Origin: Rugalucina vietnamica
Lineage: Eukaryota; Mollusca; Bivalvia; Lucinida; Lucinidae
Direction of reading: 5' to 3'
DNA length: 64,000 nt
NCBI GenBank assembly: GCA_964017185.1
Contig: OZ024879.1
Location: 23,873,456-23,937,455 of the forward strand
Shown here: positions 51,201 through 60,200 of the stretch, one piece after another
Layout: each line of letters opens with the position of its first letter
Position numbering within the stretch: position 1 is the stretch's first letter
Made by a program: the position numbers and the translations under genes
Notes under the pieces: model-generated
The model's input: the letters and a program-made list of their open reading frames with translations, nothing else
Databases searched by the model: none
Told to the model about the DNA's origin: nothing

Positions 51201-54200
51201 TCAATCTGAGGCAGTTATTACCATCCTGTATACCTGTGATTCTTACAGTGCAGACTGATGCAGCATTTCACGACACATGACAAGCAGCCCAGTGATTGGA
51301 AGCTAAATAATCCATTGGGATTCAACCTACAGCAAAGAGGTCATTGTCTGTCTGTAGGTATATGCTTCACCGTAAGTTGCACTCAAATCAATCTGGCTTC
51401 CAAACACTACACTCCATTTTGTCATGATGGAATGTTGCATCAATCTGTGCTTAAGAAATTTGGTTGCATCACGGATATACAGGGCTTTACCAGTATTCTT
51501 TTTCCTGACATCTGTTCTTGGATCATGGGGAAGCAGAATATGAGGAAAGAAGAAATGTATAAATATCTTCATGACCAAATCTTCATGAATAACCATACTG
51601 TACTTCAACCAAGCATCCTTAAAACATACCTTTTTAGCTATTCACCTAGTTCAAAAACAGCAACAGGGAAATGTATCTGATATTGTTTTCCCACTGCATT
51701 CCTCGATCCCTAAAAAGTTCAACACAAATTTTGAAAATCAGTTGACAAAATCATAACGTTATAGTACTGAATAGCAGTGTTAACCCTGCATTTTACATGC
51801 ACTGGTGGGAGGTACTTCAAAAATTTAAAAATCAATTATTTCAGCAAATATGGGACTTCTGTTGTGAGAAACATTCCATCTAATTTTCAGGATGGAGCCT
51901 AATTCAAGAATATTTTTGGAAATAAAATTTTGAATTTGTGAACACAGTTTGAAAACTTTTGCATACATCAAAACATTTGGAAAGCAAATTTTATGCATGT
52001 CAATCACTAAATTTTATTCTACTCTGGAAAAATGTTATGGTAAGTTTCCAGAGGAGGGTTTAGGGAAAGAGGGTCATATAAGGAGCACTTACCTATGAAA
52101 TTATGACTTGTACAATAACAGAAATTAATGCCCCTCCTGGTCCAAAGGTCACAGTCCAGGACAGCACCGTGAATATCTACAGTTGCTGAAAATAATAATA
52201 ATCAACTTATTATGATCTACATATTGAATCTATAGATTGAATTTCTACATCAAGTTTGCTTATCTTAGTTACTTCAGTTTTGTGTTCATAAGGACAAGCA
52301 ACAGGTTGAAGAATGTTTGTGTTCATTGTAGTTTGGCAATTTATAAACCTGTTTTTCAATATTTCCTGATTTTGGCTTAAATTGAAAAATTGCCTGACTG
52401 ATGTCAAAAATCCCTGACAATTCCTAGCTTGGCTTTGAAAAAAGTGATTTCTCTCTGACTTTTTCCCTGACCATGGACACCCTGAATAAGTATTTGCAAC
52501 AAAGACAGAAATTTTATTTGTCTTACCCAAGGCTAATTTAGAGCACCTCAATGACCATGGAATCATGACCACACTGCTGGTTTTTCACCTGAAAATAAAT
52601 CAGTACATGTATACATTTCAAAGAAACAGTAAAACTTATTCAAATGAAAGTGTTTTTTTTTCTTCTGAGACAGTTAAACGTCCCTTTCAAGATTATTTCA
52701 GCTCATATGAGACGGTCCAATCAATAGGTGGGGTGAAAACGGGAGAACCCCCGAGAAAAACCACCTGGCACACCCGCAAGCAGAACTTGGCTTGTCTCAC
52801 ATGTGGCCAGAGCGGGGCTCGAACCCACATCAGACACAGCGGTGAAATGATCGAAAGATTAAGAAACACGGGGCCACCTCAAATGAAAGTGACCATAGTG
52901 TCAGACAATAGAGTATTGGTAGAACAATTTCATATGAAAAGTGGTTCATATTAATCTTGTCAACTATTTTTTCCATTACTGCTCTTATCATTCCTTTGTC
53001 TCACCAGTGTATGTGGGTTCAAACCCTCTTTGCCTTGGGTAGTGTGCTTAAGGGTGTACAAAGTATTTTGTCTTAGAGTACTTCAGTTTTCGCCCCACCT
53101 ACTGATATGACCATCTCATATGAGCTGAAGGAATCTTGAAACGGCGTAAAAAGTAGGTTTAGAAAAAGAGAACAAGTTTCACTATCCATGATGTTCTTGA
53201 ACATTTATGATTTAATTAAGTTCAGACAGGCAAGCTCTTTGACCAAGTTGTAGGGGTCTTCAATTTCCTGGGATCAATACTATTGTAAAAGTTCTGGGAT
53301 GTTATGCAATATTTCGATTATTTGCAAGATACTTACAATATTCATGAGACATTTGTAAAAGTGCCTCAATCTCACTACATTCACAATAAGGTTGTTAAGT
53401 TGTTTTGTCACAAGATAGACAAAAAAAAAATTACCCAATTATTTTCAAAACTTGAAACAGTTTTGCATCAATTAGATGTTTGCAAAAGTGTCATAGAAGC
53501 CAAGTATACTTTTGATTTACTAAGATTTGATTGTGTAACCAGAACTTTGAAATATTGGGGGCGGCCCTAGTGGCCGAGTGGTTAAGAGCGCTGATATTTT
53601 ATTACGGCACTTAACCATTCAAGCATCTCACTGCTGTGTCTGGTGTGGGTTTGAAGAAAAAAAAATTAAACATTTCATCCGAAAAGCTTTGATGTTTTTT
53701 TTTTTTTTGCTCAAATCATAGATTGTGGGTACACATTAGAACCGCCTCACCGAAGCGGTTCTAATGAGTACCCACAATCTATGTTTGGGAGCAAAAATAA
53801 GAAAAATAGGTATGCCCCTGCATTCCCCAGTTTTTCTATATAAAAGTGGGGTATGAGGGGGTATACTTTTCATGGACATGTTTTCCTGATGATTAATTTA
53901 TTATATAATAAGCAGATTTAAAACCAAGACTTTTAACTGTTGTTGTTTAAAAATCACTCCGAATCTATCAGAAATGACATCAGAATAACATGTCCGTGAA
54001 AAGTATACACCCTTATACCCCACTTTTATACAGTAAAACTGGGGAGTGCAGGGGTATACTTTTTTCTTGCTCCAAAACATAGCTTGTGGGTACTTGTTAG
54101 AACCACCTCGCCGAGGCAGTTCAGGCTAACATGTACCCACAATCTATGCCAGTTTGGAGCAAAAATAAGTAAAACATAAAAAATGACGAAATTTTAGAAT

Positions 54201-57200
54201 TTTTTACTACAACCAAAAACATTTCTGTATATTGCATGGGCATGTTTTCGTAATGATACAGGGTCTGTGGTGCGGCTTGTTGGTGAACTGTCTTATCTCG
54301 ATTGTTTACATAAAATGTATTGCTGCATATTGAGTTCTGTACAGTAAATTTGGACTGGTTTAGCCCCTATCTCACTGGACTGCGACAACTGGAGACTAGT
54401 TCGTGAATAGTTCGCGACTATTTCGCGACAAAGATTGATGATATACACAAATTTCACATTGCAGTCTCATTGAATAGACATTTATGCGACAAATTCGCGG
54501 ATTTCGGTCTAATTTTGAAAATAAATCTTGCGACTGTCGCGCAATAGTCACATGACTTTCCCGCGAATGTAGCTTATTTTCATTTTAATTCGTACGACAG
54601 TAACGCAACATTTGTGCGAGTGTCGCATGACATTTGTACGAATGTCGCTTAGTTTTATTTTCTCGCCAGATTGTTGTGAGAGTTTCGCATGTTTTCTTAA
54701 GACTGTCGCGCAACTGCCGTGAGACACTCGCAGGACATTTGTACAAGTGTCGCGAAAATTTTGCATTGTAAAATTTAATTTGCCAAAATTTCGCGGCGAC
54801 AGGTTCGCGACACTTTCACAACATTCTTGCGAAATATTTTGGTTAAAAAATTTGCATAAAATTTTAAAGCATGTATAAAACATTCGCGACCAGTTCGCGA
54901 CAAGCTCGTGACACATGAAAATTCTCACGACACTCGTGAGACAATCGCACAAATGTCGTGCGAAAGTATGCGACAAAATTCGCATGCCAGTGAGATACTA
55001 GCTTTTCTCGTATCGGATCTTTTTTCAATGTCAGCGATGGACAATCTAGATGTAAAACAAAACCAGCTCAAATTTTACTACATTCAAACTATCTATATAT
55101 CTATCTTATACCGAGTCGATCAATTTCTGATCATCATCTCAGATGGGTGGGTGCTAAATTTTGAATTAGCAAGTTTGGGAGAACATTCGGGATGGGCCAT
55201 TAAAACTATTTACAACCTAATTACAGTGGAAAGGTCTGACGACCTTTCCAATTAATGTCTGTAAGCATAAGATCTACTTCACGTATCCTTTGAGAATGTC
55301 GTCTTACGCTACCCCACCCACCGGTGGCGGTGGTTCGGATTGTTTTTAATGTTAAATTTACACCTTCTTTATGTTAGAGACTATAAATATTTTGTTGACA
55401 ATGTTTAACATGTGCAATGTCCACCTACTCGCAGTAAACAAGGTGCAGATCCAAATAATCACAGAGGAAACCGAATCAGGTAGTGAAATTTTGAGTCCTT
55501 CTTCGCTTGACAAAGTTAGCTTTCCTTGAGGCAACTAAACAGCGAAGTGCTAATCAGCGGTACCAAGTAACGTTATGCCGGTTCAGGCTGTTAAACAGGG
55601 CTTACCATTGGCTTAAGTCAGCATGAATGAATTAGTTTCATTGAACCATTTGTCCATTTCCATGCATTTCAGAAGCATATCTCATTTCAACTGTCTCCCG
55701 CCATCCAACTAGCAAAGAACGATTTCTGTTGCTATGCAACAACTACGAAGAGAATGAACCACATCTTGTAGGAGGAAAAATAATGATAATACGAAAGTAA
55801 AGAAAAAACATGTTTTGCATTTCAAACGCAGTTTCGAGCGTTTGTATGTTCTTGTATAATTTTATTTTGAACTATCGCAACTCTATCATAGTTTTATTTG
55901 TAAGATTAAATGGATTCGCTTGGCGGAATTCGACTGCGGTAAAATTTTCCGGAAGTTGAATGACACACAAAAATCGACGTCTTCATACTGCAAAACAGAA
56001 TAGAACAGAACAGAACTTCTAATCGTAAAAGCAACCAACTCCTCGTTGTTGCCGCTGCGCGGCAACAACTCGGTTGGTTGGTTGCTATCAACATAAATCA
56101 GTCAATTTGCGTGTTTCTGTGAGCAGATGTATGTTCGACTGTGCACATATAAAAGCAACAACCACTGACAGTCCAAACTAAAACAATAACATACCCCTAT
56201 AAAGTATTCTCTGGTCATTTTGCATCATCTAAACGGGACAGTTTTAAGTGAGAAAATGAGGGTAACGTCTACGCCGGAGTATGATACGATCGCCGCCGGA
56301 GGAATGGATTGAATGGGTATGACCAACGATGAGGCATATTTGTGTTTAAAAGCTTTGGCATCCAGTGTACGAAGAAATTAAAGTTTAATTTTACCGCTAA
56401 TACGGCATGTAATTCATAATCTTTATAGAAAAACAAAGAAAAGAATATAAGAATGTGCATATCGTACATACGGCCAACTGCTGGCCTGTTTTTCCGTTTT
56501 CCGTTGATTTGCACTTCACGAGGTATATGTAGACAAGCTAATAAATGATTGGCTTATGAAATTGTGTACATGGAAGAAACAATGTTTATCTGATATTAAC
56601 AGAACCGAAGCTTGCTTGTATTTGGTATATTTTGAACATTTTCAAGCATTTGATTAACAGACCCTCTTTCGTGAGGAAATGAGGGTAATGTTAACGCCGG
56701 AGAAAGATTCGACTGCAGCCGAAGAGATAAGACCAACACGACGCCCGATTTTGTTCTCATGATTTGATGGTCTTTTTATCAAGAAATAATATTTACTTTC
56801 ACCCTATACCTTGGATTAATATTTTTCGACGGCCTATACTGATCTGTAATGCCTATAATCTAATACAATACGCTCTTACCTTGTGGCGTGGGATCGCGCG
56901 CGCACATTTCAGTTACACGTTTCTCAAATTCGTAGTGTATCATAAAAATATTTTTTGTACACGAAGATACAAACGAGTTACTATGCAGAACTTATATGTT
57001 CATGCGATACTATTCAAATATGAATAGTAATGATTTTATTAAAACACGGTAATGGGTATTCGTATATGTTTAAATCGGCATCACGGTATTTCCATAACCA
57101 TGCACGTGCGTGCACGTATGTATCATTATAGAGATGTACCGTATATACCGTATCTGCCAACTACTGTTGCTACCACCCTATTTTCTTTATTTAGACCAGA

Positions 57201-60200
57201 TCTTGATTTCTGCAGAAAACAGGAATCAGTTCGAAATTTGACAGGACCCTATAATGAGCTGTCCTTGGAAATTTTTACTATCCCCATACTTACCAAAGAC
57301 TTAATAATGGTTATAAGTTCTATGCATCACAGATTTACCGCTATAAATGAAATGAATACATTTGACCAATCGGTACAGGCGTATAATTCATATTTATAAC
57401 AACATGTATGTGCCGCGAGTCTGCAACGCTAATTAGGAATTATAGCTGTTTTAGTGCTCTGAAATAACATTAAATATTGTGAACAGTTATGAAAATATGC
57501 TTGACAGTTATAAAATCAATTTCAGAAATAAATATCAATGATCGTGACAAGGACTTCAACGACAAAGTAGAGTAAAACTTATTTTTTGTTTTGAATCAGC
57601 ATTCTCTGCAAACGTTATCATCCTCAGGCGTTCGCCATGTCCATATGCATCTTCCTCCGGCGTTGGCGATCCCATTCCTTTTTCCACAAGGGATCTTTGG
57701 TGGAGAATAATATCTAAACGCTTCGTCAGAAATGAGTTTTAATTAAAACAGTTTGTACAGCGAGTATGAGTTATAAATTATAGCGTGAATAGAGAATGAA
57801 AAGTTTTGACTTTAAAGAAATGTTGACTTCTAAATCAATCTTGACAGTTAAAACCACAAAATCGTGCATGTTTTTTGTATTTATATGTTCCAGACAATGT
57901 ATTTTTACATTTTTGTAAATTTTATATGGAATCAAGACCATCTTATCACACTAACTTATCATAACAAATACATTATCCCCATGCTCTATAAAATATTTCA
58001 TGGTTTTGCTGACAACCATTTACTCGCTGTTCCTCAGGCGTTGGCTATTGCCTCGCAGTTAGCTATTTCACTCCGGCGTTGGTCAAATATCGATAATTGG
58101 CATGCAGAGTGTGTTAGAGTTGAACAGGGTTATGATTTTAGAATTCAAGCATAAGCATTTTGAACTTTGATTCAGTATTAACATTCATATAAAGGACATG
58201 TATCACTGTTCAAACATAATGTAGTACACCTCAACCACTTTATAACACTATAGTTGGGGTCCAAGCCAATGTCTGTGTTAGCTATCCAATCTGTGTTATA
58301 ACAAGAGTAAAACATAAAAACATAAAACAAAAATTGCCTGATTGGGGTCCAACAGCGATCACTGTTATATCCAAAACTGTATTGTATTGAACTGTGTTAT
58401 AAAGTGGTCCAGGTGTACATATTTTGCTGTGCAAACATGAATAGTACAGGTTTTGTAGCACCAAATAGCAAACAACTAAGTGGTCAGACATGAATCCTAT
58501 ATTGGTAAATATCGGGACATGAAGATGACAGAATCTCTATCTTCAAAACCAAATATTTGAAAAAAAAAATAAACAGAAAAAAACAACACATTTTATGATT
58601 GAAGCATATTTTTTTAAACCAAAACCATTGTCAAACATGTACCAAAGATAAAAGAAACAGTTAGGCCAACACCAAATTTGATAAGAGCCATGCCATGAGA
58701 AAACCGGATTTTTGCTAATGCGAAAAGGAAGGCGCAGATCAGCTTTGCAGTAACTGCGAAGCTGATCAGCACCTGTGTTTTTGCTACACCCATAATATGA
58801 TCCCTCTGCTTCTTCCATCCAAAAAAGATTTCAAGCTTCTAGCCTCTTTCCGAGACTCAGCAGGTTGGTTTGTGAGACCTGGTCGGAAATCCCAAAGACT
58901 GATTTTCTCGCCTCACGGCTCGTAAAGAGAAACGGATAGAAATGAGCCGCCTCATGGGAAAACCAACAGTCTGCATAGGCAAAAACAAAGACGCAGATCA
59001 GCTTTGCGGTGACCGTGAAGCTGATCAGCGCCTTTGTTTTCGCGACTCGGATAGTACAATTCCTCTTCTACTTAAATCCGAAATTTCAAGCTTCTCAGTA
59101 GCTCTTTTTTGTGCTTGTACAGGCCGGTTTGTGTCGTACCTGTTCCGAAACCACATTGTTGGTTTTCCAACGAGGCGACTCAAATGAAGTGTTGTTGGCA
59201 GAGTTAGGAATGTCACAAAGCTAACCTACACCAGCCTGGAGAGCTGAATACAGGGATCAACCATGGTTTTCAGTGTTCAAACATTGGCGGGATTACACGG
59301 AAGGTGTTTAGACAAGGCTGAAGGTCGCATGTTCAAACCCCTTCCGAGTGATTCAATGAATGTTTGAACACTGAAATAAAGCATTGTTGATGTCTGTTCA
59401 TGCATTTTTATTCTTATTCACTTAAAATCTTTGAAAATAACTTTAATAGCATAAAAACTCACCGAAAACCACCATGCTTTATCGACCTTAGCTATTTTGT
59501 TTCTATGGAACACAGTGACATTGCGCCACATTGACCAATGATGTCAAACCCATGTTCAAACGGCACATGAATTTCATGATTTGAACAAGGGTTTCGTTGT
59601 TTGAACAGGGCTTTCAACATTATTTAAAATGGCTTCAAACAGCTATGCGCATAGATATCTATGCAAGAATAAAACTTTAAGTGGATCCATATTGATGGAC
59701 TGTCAGCACCATCAAGAAAACGTCCATGAAATTAACACCTCCTTAAACTCCACTTTTATATATAGTAAACAGGTTATATGGTTTACCTTTTTTATATTTT
59801 TAATCCAAAACATAGATTGTGGGTACTCATTACAACTGCCTCGGTGAGGCCAACTGCCTCGGTGAGGCGGTTCTAACAATTACATGTACCCATAATCAAT
59901 GTTTTGAGTAGAAATATTATTATTTATTTGTTATGGGATTCCCTGTCTATTTTCTTGGTGCTGTAAGTGTCAATTGCTAAAGGCAAGTGTAAAAGAAAAA
60001 GACAGCAAAGTTTAAGTGCTGGAAATTCTTTTAGACATCTATTTCAGTAGGGATCAACTTACTGTGTGATAAACAATAATTCTTAAATATCACACATTCT
60101 TCGATTGTCCTTTGTACGATGGCGATAGACAAAATTACCCCCCTTTACACCTCTACAACTCAAAGTCACTTCATGATTTTTTCAACATTTTGTCATTGAG

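Noticed and set aside
51258-51680. 140-codon plus-strand open frame in a CCDC60 intron
   Set aside because: No domain, no splice partner, and the antisense strand is also open; probably chance. Mentioned under the intron entry only.
52540-52600. Short exon-like frame beginning VKNQQCGHDS on the minus strand
   Set aside because: Weak donor, stop soon after, and phase does not connect to any neighbour.
53562-53640. Possible tRNA gene (GGCCGAGTGGTTAAG)
   Set aside because: Only the A-box half is tRNA-like, no acceptor stem closes and the B-box is degenerate; a SINE head.
54548-54985. 145-codon minus-strand open frame
   Set aside because: Lies wholly inside the TTCGCGAC-rich MITE; a product of its repetitive sequence.
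48838-58417. Single 9.6-kb DNA transposon bounded by the P-Q inverted composites
   Set aside because: P is a complete MITE by itself, the P-to-Q spacers do not look alike, and no transposase is present between; kept as an open observation only.
59440-59500. Exon-like stretch before GTGAGT at about 59455
   Set aside because: Short, no family match and inside a region of TTTGAACA-type repeated words.
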